Shown: positions 1 to 9,313 of the stretch, piece after piece
Layout: every line of letters begins with the position of its first letter
Position numbering within the stretch: the first letter of the stretch is position 1
Assembly (NCBI RefSeq): GCF_900185725.1
Contig: NZ_FYAU01000005.1
Span: 55,129-119,128, forward strand
From: Stappia sp. TSB10P1A
Lineage (GTDB): Bacteria; Pseudomonadota; Alphaproteobacteria; Rhizobiales; Stappiaceae
Direction: 5' to 3'
DNA length: 64,000 nucleotides
Notes under the pieces: generated by a model
Databases searched by the model: none
The model's input: only the letters and a program-made list of their open reading frames with translations
Told to the model about the DNA's origin: nothing
Made by a program: the position numbers and the translations under genes

Positions 1-119
1 TGCAGACGTTCCCCGTTCTCATAGCCGTGGTCGGCATCGGTGGCGCCCTCTTTGCCAACTGGCTCAGGAGCAACCGTCCCGTGCTCTATGCGAGATTGGG
101 CAGGGCGCTCGAGCAGTAG
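1..119 (+). CDS. 3' end of a membrane protein (partial)
   Basis: The first 119 bases read open in frame 3 and end at TAG (117-119). The 38 visible residues are one hydrophobic segment (PVLIAVVGIGGALFANWL) followed by a basic, arginine-rich tail ending in ALEQ. That fits the last transmembrane helix and cytoplasmic tail of a transporter or permease. The family cannot be named from so little sequence. A strong intrinsic terminator follows at 206-243, so this is the last gene of its transcript. Confidence 0.55.
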   Translation, partial: QTFPVLIAVVGIGGALFANWLRSNRPVLYARLGRALEQ

Positions 120-446
120 TCCGGCAGGATCCTCCGCGTTCCCGCGGAGCGGCGCGGTCCACGGCCCTTCTCCCCTAGCCGGGCGTGGGCCTCCTCCCTG
201 ACGGCAGCCCGGCGTGACCCCTCACGCCGGGCTGTTCTTTTTGCCAATGGCGCTTGGCCGAAACGGCATAGTTCACGGTCGAAACCGAAATGGACCCGCC
301 GTTGGGCGATGACCTAGTCTTCCTCGATAACAGGAAGGGGAACGAAGAGTGTCTGTGATTGCCTTGCCGGATGCGGCAGCCCTCGCCGAATGTCCGCCGA
401 TCCTGCGCGTTTCGCCGTGCGGCGACCTGTCCGGGAGCGCTGCTCG
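120..446. other. Intergenic region containing one terminator
   Basis: Apart from the hairpin terminator at 206-243 I see no gene or clear operator here. An upstream in-frame ATG at 390 would extend the aldehyde dehydrogenase, but it has no ribosome-binding site and adds an arginine-rich extension foreign to the family. Confidence 0.5.
206..243 (+). terminator. Rho-independent terminator
   Basis: A perfect 12-bp stem (206-217 with 222-233, arm AGCCCGGCGTGA) closes a CCCC loop and is followed by GTTCTTTTT. It lies 86 bp after the partial gene at the window start and ends that transcript. Confidence 0.93.
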
Positions 447-1943
447 ATGACTGCCGCCGCGCGCGCCGAGGGGCTCTTGGCGAAGATCCCTTGCGGGAAA
501 CTGTTCATCGGCGGACAGTGGCGCGAAGCCGGCGACCGGACACAGCTCCCCGTCATCGATCCGGCCAGCGAACGTGTCATCGCCCATATTCCGGCGGCCA
601 CCGCGCAGGACGTCGATGAGGCCGTCGAGGCCGCCCATGCCGTCTTCACCGATCGCAGATGGCGGCACATGCGACCGCTCGACAGAGGACGGCTGCTCGA
701 GCGCCTTGCCATGCTGATCGAACGAGAGGCCGACGAACTCGCTGCCCTGGAGACGCTCGACAATGGCAAGCCGCTCTGGATCTCGCGCAACATTGACATG
801 CGCTTTGCCGTCGACGCGCTTCGCTACTATGCGGGCTGGGCGTCGAAGATCACCGGCGAGGTCATCACGCCGTCGCCGTTGGTCGACGACGGCGGCATCT
901 ATCGCACCTATACCGAGCGCGTGCCGGTCGGCGTGGTGGCCGGGATCACGCCCTGGAACTTTCCGCTCGGCCAGGCCATCCAGAAGCTGGCCCCCGCGAT
1001 CGCCTTCGGCTGCACGGTGGTGCTCAAGCCTTCGGAAATGACCTCGCTGACAAGCCTCCGCCTCGCACAGCTTATCGAGGAGGCGGAGTTTCCGGCCGGC
1101 TCGGTGAGCATCGTCACGGGCTTCGGTCACGAAGCGGGCGCCGCCCTGGTGCGTCATCCGAGGGTCCGCAAGATCGCCTTCACGGGGTCGACCACAACTG
1201 GTCAGGCCATTCTTCTGGAGGCGACACGCAGCCTCAAGCGGGTCACCCTGGAGCTTGGTGGCAAGTCGCCGACGATCGTCCTCGCCGACGCCGACCTTGA
1301 GGGCGCGATCGAGGGCGCGGCGAATGCGATCTTCGCCAATTCCGGCCAGGTCTGTACGGCCGGGTCCCGGCTGCTGATTGCGGCACCGGTGTTCGAAGAG
1401 GTGGTGAAAGGGGTGGCGGAGCGCGCCGGGCGGCTCCGGCTCGGCAGCGGGTTCGATGCCTCGACGGACCTCGGGCCGCTCGTCTCGGCAGCCCAATGCG
1501 AGAAGGTCTCGGCCATCGTTTCAGCCGCGATCGACGGCGGTGCCGAGGTCAGGGCCGGCGGTCACTGCCCTGCGGGCGCCGGCTATTTCTTTCGCCCGAC
1601 CGTCCTGACCCGGCCGGATCCGGCTTGTGCAGCGGCGACCGAGGAGATTTTCGGGCCGGTCGTCGTCGCCATGCCGTTCTCCGACCGCGGCGAGGCCGTT
1701 GCTCTTGCCAATGCCACGCCATTCGGCCTCGGAGCATCGATCTGGACGCGCGACCTCGACGCCGCGCATCTGCTGGCCGAGGATATCGAAGCCGGCACGG
1801 TCTGGCTCAACACGCATAACGTGCTGGATGTCGCGGTTCCTTTTGGCGGCATGAAGATGTCGGGCCTCGGCCGGGAGTTCGGCAGCGAAGTCGTGCACGC
1901 CTACACCGAAGTCAAATCCGTATCGATGCGATTGCGGCCCTGA
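447..1943 (+). CDS. NAD(P)-dependent aldehyde dehydrogenase
   Basis: A full-length (498 aa) member of the ALDH superfamily, closest in appearance to betaine/aminoaldehyde-type enzymes, which oxidise an aldehyde to its acid with NAD(P)+. Visible landmarks are the cofactor-fold segment GITPWNFPLGQ, the general-base motif LELGGKSP (Glu269) and the nucleophile motif NSGQVCTAGSR (Cys303). I chose ATG 447 because it gives the usual family length; the frame stays open to 390 but that extension is arginine-rich. The gene lies 33 bp before the ABC transporter genes and is probably co-transcribed with them. The aldehyde could come from the amine or amino-acid oxidation suggested by the facing genes at 7.4-10.5 kb, but the substrate is not readable from sequence. 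Confidence 0.9.
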   Translation: MTAAARAEGLLAKIPCGKLFIGGQWREAGDRTQLPVIDPASERVIAHIPAATAQDVDEAVEAAHAVFTDRRWRHMRPLDRGRLLERLAMLIEREADELAALETLDNGKPLWISRNIDMRFAVDALRYYAGWASKITGEVITPSPLVDDGGIYRTYTERVPVGVVAGITPWNFPLGQAIQKLAPAIAFGCTVVLKPSEMTSLTSLRLAQLIEEAEFPAGSVSIVTGFGHEAGAALVRHPRVRKIAFTGSTTTGQAILLEATRSLKRVTLELGGKSPTIVLADADLEGAIEGAANAIFANSGQVCTAGSRLLIAAPVFEEVVKGVAERAGRLRLGSGFDASTDLGPLVSAAQCEKVSAIVSAAIDGGAEVRAGGHCPAGAGYFFRPTVLTRPDPACAAATEEIFGPVVVAMPFSDRGEAVALANATPFGLGASIWTRDLDAAHLLAEDIEAGTVWLNTHNVLDVAVPFGGMKMSGLGREFGSEVVHAYTEVKSVSMRLRP

Positions 1944-1976
1944 CCGCCGGACACTGCCAGCCAGAGGAGAGCGACA

Positions 1977-3503
1977 ATGAAGGACATCGACAGACGCTTG
2001 TTCATGAAACTGGCCGGGGTTGCCGGCGGCGCGTTGCTCGTGCGACCGGATTTCGCGCTTGCCGGCGACATCGATACGGTCTCCATCGCCTGGATGACCG
2101 ATCCGGTGACCTGGGACCCGAACCAGCGGCTGGCGCCAGATCCGCAGACCGTTCTCAAGATGCTGTTCGACCAGCCGCTGAACCAGACGGCCGACCTTGA
2201 ACTGGTACCCAACGTGGTCACGCAGTGGAAGCTTGCGGACGATGCGCGCAGCCTTCATGTCGTGCTTCGGGACGACGTCACCTTCTCGGACGGGACCCCG
2301 CTGACGGCCGAGGACTTCCGCTTCACCTTCTTCGAGCGCCTTCAGCGCGGCGACGGGATCGACCTTATTGTCGGCTTCGGTGTCGTGTCGGACATCGAAG
2401 TGGTCTCGCCGGTGGAGGCCATCATGCGGTTCAAGGATCCGTTTCCGACGGCGCCGCAATGGCTCGGTTTCAGCGCGAGCTACATCGTCTCCAAGGCATA
2501 TGCCGAAAAGGTGGGGGTCGAGGGCATGCAGACGGCACCGATGGGATCGGGGCCCTATGTGCTCAAGGAATATCGGCGCGACAGCCGCATCGTGTTTGTC
2601 CGTCGGGATGATTACTGGGGAGACCTGCCCTCGGTCCGGCAGATCACCTTCGAGATCATCCCCGATCCCACCGCGCGCCTGGCGGCGCTGGAGTCCGGGA
2701 CGGTCGACATGGCGCTGGAACTGTCGATCCGCGATGTGAAGCGGCTGCAGCAGGGCACCGCGTTCAACGCCATCGCGAACCCGATCGCGCGGATCATCTA
2801 TGTCACCGTGCGGGCGGACGGCGCCTTCGCCGACCACAATGTCCGTCTGGCGGCGCATAAGGCGATCGACAAGGCGACGCTCAGCCGGGCCTTCTTCGGC
2901 GGCGACGCCGTGACCATCGACGTTCCGACGATCCCCGGCATGCCGGGCAACCCACAGGACTTCGCCTTCGCCTACGATCCGGAAGGGGCGGTGGAACTGC
3001 TGGCGACCTCCGGTCATGGCCCCGACAAGCCGGTCAAGCTCGGGTTTGCGACGACGAACGGCCAGTTTCCGGGCGACTACGATCTGGCTCGCGCCATCGT
3101 GACGATGTGGAGGAAGGTCGGTATCGAGGCCAGCCTGACCGTGATCACCGAGGCGCAATGGTACGAGCTCAACGCCACCGGCAAACTGCCCGACGCCTCG
3201 CTGTTCGTCTGGGAAAACGGGACCGGTGATCCGGAGCTGTTCGCCGGCCATATGTTCAATCAGGATCTGCCCTTCTCCACCTATCGGACCGAGGAGGTGA
3301 CGGCCCGGGTCCAACCCCTGTTCTCGGAGCCGGACTACGAGACGCGCATCCGGGGCTATGAGGACCTGAACGCGTATCTGGTCGAGGAAGGAGCCATCAT
3401 CCCGCTTCTTCAGGCCATTCAGACCATCGGCTTCCGGAAGGGCCTCAACTTCAAGCCATGGTCGAACGGCCTGGTGTTGCCGGGGGCCATCACGCCGGCC
3501 TAG
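1977..3503 (+). CDS. ABC transporter substrate-binding protein, family 5 (Dpp/Opp type)
   Basis: This periplasmic solute-binding protein of 508 aa has the SBP_bac_5 architecture used for dipeptides, oligopeptides, nickel and opine-like solutes. The N-terminus is a twin-arginine-type signal (DRRLFMKLAG followed by a hydrophobic stretch and an Ala-rich cleavage region near residue 30). Family features include the early segment LFDQPLNQ, the TFSDGTPLTAEDFRFTF block and the GSGPYVLKEY block. It heads a complete import system: two permeases and a double ATPase follow. A mature domain ligand cannot be assigned; the neighbouring dehydrogenase and oxidoreductase suggest an organic nitrogen compound. 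Confidence 0.9.
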   Translation: MKDIDRRLFMKLAGVAGGALLVRPDFALAGDIDTVSIAWMTDPVTWDPNQRLAPDPQTVLKMLFDQPLNQTADLELVPNVVTQWKLADDARSLHVVLRDDVTFSDGTPLTAEDFRFTFFERLQRGDGIDLIVGFGVVSDIEVVSPVEAIMRFKDPFPTAPQWLGFSASYIVSKAYAEKVGVEGMQTAPMGSGPYVLKEYRRDSRIVFVRRDDYWGDLPSVRQITFEIIPDPTARLAALESGTVDMALELSIRDVKRLQQGTAFNAIANPIARIIYVTVRADGAFADHNVRLAAHKAIDKATLSRAFFGGDAVTIDVPTIPGMPGNPQDFAFAYDPEGAVELLATSGHGPDKPVKLGFATTNGQFPGDYDLARAIVTMWRKVGIEASLTVITEAQWYELNATGKLPDASLFVWENGTGDPELFAGHMFNQDLPFSTYRTEEVTARVQPLFSEPDYETRIRGYEDLNAYLVEEGAIIPLLQAIQTIGFRKGLNFKPWSNGLVLPGAITPA

Positions 3504-3668
3504 GTCGCCATGCGTTTATCAAGACGCACAAAAGGCCATCCGGCTGTTTGACTCTCCGTATCGTGCTTTCCGAAAACCGAGTTCGGTTTTCGGGCCGATG
3601 CTGTGGCAGCTTCAGAGGGATCCGCGCAGGGAACGGTCCCGCGCATCACGCCGGAGGGGGGCGTCGAG

Positions 3669-4682
3669 GTGTTCAGGGCACTGCTATGGGTGGTCGCAAG
3701 GCGGTTGGCGGCGATCATGCCGGTATTCGCCGTCGTTTCGATGCTCGTCTTCCTGGCGCTCAGGGTGCTGCCGGTGGATCCGGCGCAGATGTCGCTGCCG
3801 CCATCGGCGACGATCGAACAGGTCGAGGCCAAGCGGATCGAGATGGGTCTGACCAAACCGGTCTGGGAGCAATACGCGGTCTGGCTCGGCAGCGCGGTAC
3901 GCGGCGATTTCGGCGAGTCCGCCCAATATCGCATGCCGACCTCGACGCTCGTTCTCCAGCGCCTTCCGGCCACCATCGAGCTTGCGACATGTGCTCTGGC
4001 CTTCGCCATCGTCTTCGGCGTTGCCATGGGGCTGCTGATCTTCGCCGCGCGCGGGACGGTTCTTGCATCGGCCGGCATGGTCGTCACCTCGGTGATCATG
4101 GCCCTGCCGGACTTCCTGCTGGCACTGTTGTTCATCCTGTTGCTGGGCGTGTTGATGCCGCTGTTCCCGGTGAACGGCAGGCTCGCTCCGGGACTGTCGG
4201 TTCCCGACCTCACCGGCTTCCTGCTCGTCGACACTCTGGCCGCGGGGGAGCCGCGGCTGTTCCTCAACGCCCTGTCCCACATGGCGCTCCCCGTGCTGGC
4301 GCTGGGGCTGGCCTTTTCGCCGGCCATCATCCGCGTCCTGCATTCCAGCCTCGTCGCCACCTATCAGCAGAGCTACATCCGGCAGGCGCGGCTACGCGGA
4401 CTCAGCGACCGCAGCATCCTGTTCGGGCAGGCGCTGAAGAATGCCATCCTGCCGGTCGTCGTGCTGGTCGGCACGCAGTTCGGCGGCCTGTTTGGCGGCA
4501 CGTTGCTGGTCGAACTGATCTTCTCCTATCCCGGCCTCGGCAACCTGATGCTGAGAGCCATGCAGACGGTCGACCTCAACGTCATCATGGCGGTTGCCCT
4601 CATCTATTGCGCGACCACCCTGATCTTCAATTCGCTTGCCGATGCCGGCGTCTATCTCCTCAATCCCAGGCTGAGAAGCTGA
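3669..4682 (+). CDS. ABC transporter permease, DppB-like
   Basis: First inner-membrane permease of the importer, 337 aa from GTG 3669. I prefer this GTG because GGAGGGGG stands eight bases upstream; an ATG at 3603 would add a non-hydrophobic leader not seen in the family. A first transmembrane helix (IMPVFAVVSMLVFLALRVLP) is followed by the typical periplasmic loop with a GDFGES motif, then a five-helix BPD_transp_1 domain. The cytoplasmic EAA-like loop (YIRQARLRGLSDRSILF) contacts the ATPase. The next permease starts three bases after the stop. Confidence 0.9.
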   Translation: MFRALLWVVARRLAAIMPVFAVVSMLVFLALRVLPVDPAQMSLPPSATIEQVEAKRIEMGLTKPVWEQYAVWLGSAVRGDFGESAQYRMPTSTLVLQRLPATIELATCALAFAIVFGVAMGLLIFAARGTVLASAGMVVTSVIMALPDFLLALLFILLLGVLMPLFPVNGRLAPGLSVPDLTGFLLVDTLAAGEPRLFLNALSHMALPVLALGLAFSPAIIRVLHSSLVATYQQSYIRQARLRGLSDRSILFGQALKNAILPVVVLVGTQFGGLFGGTLLVELIFSYPGLGNLMLRAMQTVDLNVIMAVALIYCATTLIFNSLADAGVYLLNPRLRS

Positions 4683-4685
4683 GCG

Positions 4686-5537
4686 ATGCATGGTTTCGCC
4701 CGATATGCGGACATCCGGCTGATCCTGAGCGGAGGGGCGGTCTCGGCCATCCTTCTGATGGCGCTGCTTGCGCCATGGATCGCACCCCATGAGCCGAACG
4801 ACCAGGATCTGCTGAGCATCCTGATGCCGCCGGTTTTCGCCGGCGGGTCGGCGGAGCATCTGCTGGGGACCGACAGCCTCGGCCGCGATATCCTGTCGCG
4901 ACTGATCCATGGCGCGCGCACCGCCATGACCGTCGCGATCTTCGCGTCCTGCGGCGCCATGCTCCTTGGCAGTGTCCTTGCCTGCATCGCAGGCTATTTC
5001 GGCGGCAGGATCGACTGGGCAATCTCGCGGATGGTCGAGATCTGGTTGTCCTTCCCGCCGGTCGTTCTGTCGATGCTGCTGATCGTCGGGCTCGGCATCG
5101 GCACGGACAAGGTCATCCTCGCGATCATCCTCGTCGACTGGACCCGCTTCTGCCGGGTCCTGCGCACCGAAGTTCAGGTGACGCGGCGACAGGACTATGT
5201 CGCCTATGCGCGCCTTGCCGGCTTCTCCCACGGACGCATCATCCTCCGGGAAGTGCTGCCCGGCGTGCTGCCGATGATCGTCACGCTGTTCAGCCTGCAG
5301 ATGGGGATCTCGGTCGTCGTGGAAGCGATCCTGTCCTTCGTCAGCATGGGCGTTCCCGCCGACGTGCCCGCCTGGGGTCAGATGATCGCGGATGCACGCA
5401 TCGATATCTACTCGGCGCCCTGGGGGCTCGCTTTGCCGATCCTGATGATCTTCGTCACGGTCCTGAGCTTCAACGCGCTGGGCGACAGCCTCAATCGTGT
5501 CCTTGATCCCCGCTCCTCAGCCAGACGGCCGGTTTAA
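4686..5537 (+). CDS. ABC transporter permease, DppC-like
   Basis: Second permease of the importer (283 aa), partner of the DppB-like protein. It has the N-terminal helix of the OppBC_N region, the GTDSLGRDILSRLIHGAR block characteristic of DppC/OppC, and the coupling loop DYVAYARLAGFSHGRII. It is packed between the DppB-like gene (3-bp gap) and the ATPase gene (start codon within four bases of this stop), so the four transport genes form one operon. Confidence 0.92.
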   Translation: MHGFARYADIRLILSGGAVSAILLMALLAPWIAPHEPNDQDLLSILMPPVFAGGSAEHLLGTDSLGRDILSRLIHGARTAMTVAIFASCGAMLLGSVLACIAGYFGGRIDWAISRMVEIWLSFPPVVLSMLLIVGLGIGTDKVILAIILVDWTRFCRVLRTEVQVTRRQDYVAYARLAGFSHGRIILREVLPGVLPMIVTLFSLQMGISVVVEAILSFVSMGVPADVPAWGQMIADARIDIYSAPWGLALPILMIFVTVLSFNALGDSLNRVLDPRSSARRPV

Positions 5538-5540
5538 GTG

Positions 5541-7379
5541 ATGAAACAGCAGAATGTGCTTGAGATCAGCGGGCTCGACGTCTCGCTTCCCACCGGCGAT
5601 CGGATCCTGAGCGGGGTCGACCTGGCGATCGGCGGGGGCAGGATCCTTGGTGTTATCGGCGAGTCCGGAGCGGGCAAGTCGATGATCGGCGCCTGCATTG
5701 CCGACACGCTGCCGGACGCACTCGCTGTGTCCGCCGGATCGATCGAGTTCGACGGCCTTCCGCTGGGCAGCATGACGCGGGCGACGCGGCGCGACCTGCT
5801 GGGACGCGACATCGGGTTCATTCCCCAGGAGCCCATGACGGCGCTCAATCCCGCTCTGACGATCGGGCAGCAGTTCGGCAGTCATCTTGCCCGGATCGGC
5901 TTCAGATGGCCGAAGGAGCGCAAGGAGCGGACCATCCAGCTTCTGGAGGACGTACATCTTCCCCGGTCGAGGGAGTTGCTTTCGCACTACCCGCACCAGC
6001 TCTCCGGCGGCATGCTGCAACGTGTCCTCATCGCCATGGCATTCGCGTCCAATCCGAAGCTGGTCGTGGCCGACGAGCCGACGACCGCGCTCGATGTCAC
6101 GATCCAGGCGCGGGTGGCCGAGCTCATCGCGAGAATGGTCGAGACCCATGGGGCCTCGGTTCTCTTCATAACCCACGATCTGTGTTTGGCGGCCGATCTT
6201 TGCGACGAGGTCGCGGTGCTTTACGCCGGCCGTATCGTGGAAAGCGGTGCGGCGGAAACCATCATCGGCAGTCCTGCGCACCCCTATTCGCGCTGCCTCA
6301 GTCTCGCAACCCCCACCCTCTCGGGGCCGCCGAGGCCGTTGCTGACCCTGCCGGGAACCATGCCGAGCGCGTTGGAGCGAAGCGTCATGGCGGGCTGCGA
6401 ACTCGCCCCGCGCTGCCCGGTCGCCGAGATGAGATGCCACACGGACAAGCCGTTGCTTGCCAGCACCACCACCGGCCATCGCAGCGCCTGTCACTTTCCC
6501 GAGCGCGTCTCCGCCATCCAGGCTCCGGCCGAAGAGCCTCAGGCCGCGGCACGGGAGCCCGGGCCCGACGTCGTACTGCGTGCCGAAGGATTGGCGAAAA
6601 CCTATATTGCGCGCGACTGGATTGGGCGCATGCGCCGGGTCGAGGCGCTTCGGGGCCTCGACTTCGAGGTGCGCGAAGGCGAGTTCGTCGGCGTGGTCGG
6701 GGAGAGTGGATCGGGCAAGAGCACGCTGACCAAGCTGATCCTCGGTCTCGAGGACGTGACGACCGGGCGGCTCGATGCGGCCGGGTTTGCAGGATCGGAC
6801 CGCTCTGCCGCCACCTTGCGGGCGCTGCGCGCCCAGGTGCAGCTCGTGTTCCAGGACCCGCAGTCGGCGCTCAATCCGCGGCGCAGCATCGGCAGCCTTG
6901 TCACGCAAAGCCTCGAGGTGCGCGCGGAGCGGCCGTCGCGGGCGGCCCGCAGCGCCATCGCCAGGGACCTGCTCGCCAAGGTGCTGTTGCCGCCGGACGT
7001 CATCGATCGCTTTCCCGACCAGCTTTCCGGTGGCCAGAAGCAGCGGGTCAATATCGCCCGAGCGCTGTGTTCCAACCCGCGGCTGCTGGTCGCCGACGAG
7101 ATCGTGTCCGGCCTCGATGTGTCGGTTCAGGCGCAGATCCTCGAACTGCTGAAGGCGCTTCGCGAAGAGGCCGCGATTTCGTTGCTGCTGATTTCCCACG
7201 ACCTTGCGGTCGTTCGGCACATCTGTGACCGGACGGTGGTGATGTTCAGGGGAGAGATCGTCGAGCAGGGGCCGGTCGAGGAGGTGTTCGGCAACCCAAG
7301 GCACGACTATACCCGTGCGCTTGTCGCCGCCGCGCAAGGGGGGACCTCCCTGCGCAAGACCATGTCCCAAAGCCAGTGA
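5541..7379 (+). CDS. Fused double ATPase of a Dpp/Opp-type importer
   Basis: Two complete ABC ATPase domains in one chain (612 aa), equivalent to DppD plus DppF. Domain 1 shows Walker A GESGAGKS near residue 40, signature LSGGMLQRV and Walker B VVADEPTTALD. It ends with the oligopeptide-family C-terminal segment containing CELAPRCPVAEMRCH, where Cys residues in some relatives bind an Fe-S cluster. Domain 2 has Walker A GESGSGKST near residue 387, signature LSGGQKQRV and Walker B LLVADEIVSGLD. A GTG directly before the ATG (5538) is an alternative start. Fused DD-type ATPases are common in alphaproteobacteria. The gene ends 46 bp from the convergent oxidoreductase. Confidence 0.93.
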   Translation: MKQQNVLEISGLDVSLPTGDRILSGVDLAIGGGRILGVIGESGAGKSMIGACIADTLPDALAVSAGSIEFDGLPLGSMTRATRRDLLGRDIGFIPQEPMTALNPALTIGQQFGSHLARIGFRWPKERKERTIQLLEDVHLPRSRELLSHYPHQLSGGMLQRVLIAMAFASNPKLVVADEPTTALDVTIQARVAELIARMVETHGASVLFITHDLCLAADLCDEVAVLYAGRIVESGAAETIIGSPAHPYSRCLSLATPTLSGPPRPLLTLPGTMPSALERSVMAGCELAPRCPVAEMRCHTDKPLLASTTTGHRSACHFPERVSAIQAPAEEPQAAAREPGPDVVLRAEGLAKTYIARDWIGRMRRVEALRGLDFEVREGEFVGVVGESGSGKSTLTKLILGLEDVTTGRLDAAGFAGSDRSAATLRALRAQVQLVFQDPQSALNPRRSIGSLVTQSLEVRAERPSRAARSAIARDLLAKVLLPPDVIDRFPDQLSGGQKQRVNIARALCSNPRLLVADEIVSGLDVSVQAQILELLKALREEAAISLLLISHDLAVVRHICDRTVVMFRGEIVEQGPVEEVFGNPRHDYTRALVAAAQGGTSLRKTMSQSQ

Positions 7380-7424
7380 AGGCTGGTCGCGAGTGGCTTT
7401 CCGCGGCTCCGGCCCGATCCGCGC

Positions 7425-8717
7425 TCAGAACCGGTCGAACCGATAGGGGTCTGGGTCGACGATCGGCGATGCGCCGGTGACGAGGTCGGCGGCAAGCTGG
7501 CCGGCTGCCGGAGATGTGCCGAAGCCGTGGCCGGAGAAGCCGGAGGCTATGGTCAGGCCGGGAAGGGCGGCGACCGGCGAGATCACCGGCAGCGAGTCCG
7601 GAGTGACATCGATCATGCCGGCCCAGGCTTGGCGGATGACGACATCCTTGAAGACCGGCCAGGCCAGCGCAAGGTTGCGCAGCGCCTCGGCATTGAGCGC
7701 GTCGTTCACGGGCGGATCGAGTGTTCGCACCAACTCGAAGGGCGAGGCCCGGTCGCCACTCCAGCGGCGGGCGAGCGACAGATCGCGCAGCAGGTCTCGG
7801 CCGAACGATATCCGCACATTCTTCCATTGCGCTCGCAAGGTCGACAGGTAGCGATGGCCGATCAGCAGGTGGTCGAGCATCAGCGGGGCGACCAGCGCGC
7901 CGCGCTGGGTGATCGTGTAGCCGCCGTCATGGCGCTTGCGGAACGAGAAGTCCGGGGCGCCGACGGCGATCTCCGTCGGCCCGTCCATGGGGGCTGTGCG
8001 CGCGACCGAGGCGACCAGCGGCAGAGCCGGCAGCGACAGGCCGAGGTTGCCGAGAAAACGGCGCGACCACACCCCGCCCGCCAGCAGCACCTGGTCGCAG
8101 CCGATCTCTCCCCGTTCCGTGATGACGCCGCATACCCGCCCGGCCGCTGTGGAAAGCGTGCGCACGGCGCAGTCTTCGACGATGACGGCGCCCTTTGTCA
8201 GGGCCGCGCGGGCGACCGCGCTGGAGGCGAGCGTGGGTTCGGCGCGCCCGTCGGAGGGGGTATGAATGCCGCTGACCCAGCGACCCGCGCCACCGGGGAC
8301 AAGCCGATCGATCTCCGCCGGGGCGAGCAGGCGGGAATCGAGGTCGAGGTCCCGGACTGACGCCAGCCAGTTGCGGTGCCCCGCCATTTCGGCTTCGGTT
8401 CGGGCGAGATACATGATGCCAGCCCGCCGGTAGCCGATATCGGCGCCGAGCCGCTCGGGCATCGTCGCCCAAAGCCGGTCCGATTCGAGAGAGAGCGGGA
8501 TGTCGGCCCTGTCGCGGCCCATCTTCCGGATCCAGCCGAGGTTTCGCGAGGATTGCTCCCCGGCGATGCGGCCCTTTTCCAGCACCGTCACCGGCACCCC
8601 GCGCTCGGCGAGCGTCAAGGCGGCGGTCAGGCCGACAATGCCGCCGCCGATGATGGCGACGGTCGTTGCGGCAGGGAGTTCGGCAGAGGTGTGGACGGGG
8701 AGGATGACGGGAGCCAC
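7425..8717 (-). CDS. FAD-dependent amine/amino-acid oxidoreductase (DAO family)
   Basis: A 430-aa flavoprotein of the D-amino-acid-oxidase/glycine-oxidase family. The dinucleotide-binding motif GGGIVG is at residues 24-29 and is followed by the acidic end of the second strand (LEKG). The SSRNLGWIRK region after it and the C-terminal GFSGHGFGTSPAAGQLAADL block belong to the DAO fold. It probably oxidises an amine or N-substituted amino acid to an imine. The neighbouring RidA-family gene is consistent, since Rid proteins hydrolyse reactive enamine/imine products. It is the third gene of a - strand unit (OCD-like, RidA-like, DAO) that meets the transporter operon head-on. Confidence 0.87.
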   Translation of the reverse strand: MAPVILPVHTSAELPAATTVAIIGGGIVGLTAALTLAERGVPVTVLEKGRIAGEQSSRNLGWIRKMGRDRADIPLSLESDRLWATMPERLGADIGYRRAGIMYLARTEAEMAGHRNWLASVRDLDLDSRLLAPAEIDRLVPGGAGRWVSGIHTPSDGRAEPTLASSAVARAALTKGAVIVEDCAVRTLSTAAGRVCGVITERGEIGCDQVLLAGGVWSRRFLGNLGLSLPALPLVASVARTAPMDGPTEIAVGAPDFSFRKRHDGGYTITQRGALVAPLMLDHLLIGHRYLSTLRAQWKNVRISFGRDLLRDLSLARRWSGDRASPFELVRTLDPPVNDALNAEALRNLALAWPVFKDVVIRQAWAGMIDVTPDSLPVISPVAALPGLTIASGFSGHGFGTSPAAGQLAADLVTGASPIVDPDPYRFDRF

Positions 8718-8791
8718 GGCTCTTTTCCTTGGTTTCGGGGCGCCGGGTCAGCGCGGGCAGGACGCGGTGCGGCAGCGGTCGGCAAGCCGGC

Positions 8792-9214
8792 TCACAGCGA
8801 GATCTTCATCATCCTGGCGTTGGCGGTGGCTGCGCCGCGATAGGCCGTTACCTCGATCTCGACCCGATATTCGGGCGCGCCGAGTGCCGGGCAGGTCATG
8901 GTGAGGGTCGGATCGATCCCGCGCATCTTCTCGCCATAGGCGGTCATGACGGTTTCGACATCCTGTGGAAACTGGACGAAGACGCGCGCCGCCACGACGT
9001 CGGCAAGGCTTGCGTCGACCGCCGCAAGGGCCGTCTCGATATTGGCCAGAACCTGGAGCGTCTGCGCGGTGAGGTCCTCCGGGATCGTCTTGGTGCGGGG
9101 ATTGCGGCCGGCAGTGTTGGAAACGAAGATCAGATTGTCGACGGCAACGAGGCGCGAATAGCTGCCGTGTTCCTCGAACTTCGAGCCGGTTTTGACTTTG
9201 ACGATGTCTGGCAT
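8792..9214 (-). CDS. RidA-family (YjgF/YER057c/UK114) enamine/imine deaminase-like protein
   Basis: The 140-aa protein has the trimeric chorismate-mutase-like Rid fold signature: an N-terminal YSRLVAVDNLIFVSNTAG strand, the QTLQVLANIETAL helix and a C-terminal MTCPALGAPEYRVEIEVTAY block. Rid proteins release ammonia from 2-aminoacrylate-type intermediates made by PLP or flavin enzymes. Placement between the OCD-like and FAD oxidase genes suggests it processes the oxidase product. Substrate specificity is unknown; this could be one of the Rid2-7 subfamilies rather than RidA proper. Confidence 0.88.
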   Translation of the reverse strand: MPDIVKVKTGSKFEEHGSYSRLVAVDNLIFVSNTAGRNPRTKTIPEDLTAQTLQVLANIETALAAVDASLADVVAARVFVQFPQDVETVMTAYGEKMRGIDPTLTMTCPALGAPEYRVEIEVTAYRGAATANARMMKISL

Positions 9215-9313
9215 GACGGGATCCCGGTGAGGGTGACGATGACGGCCAGTCCACGGGCCGGCGGGGAAGGGAGGCGGTGAAAGGGCAGCGCCGCGGGTTG
9301 CGACGGCGAGGGG

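Noticed and set aside
1521..3314. 597-codon open frame on the - strand opposite the substrate-binding protein gene
   Set aside because: Arg/His/Gly/Asp-rich composition with no domain; the + strand frame has a signal peptide and clear family motifs. It is a GC-rich antisense shadow.
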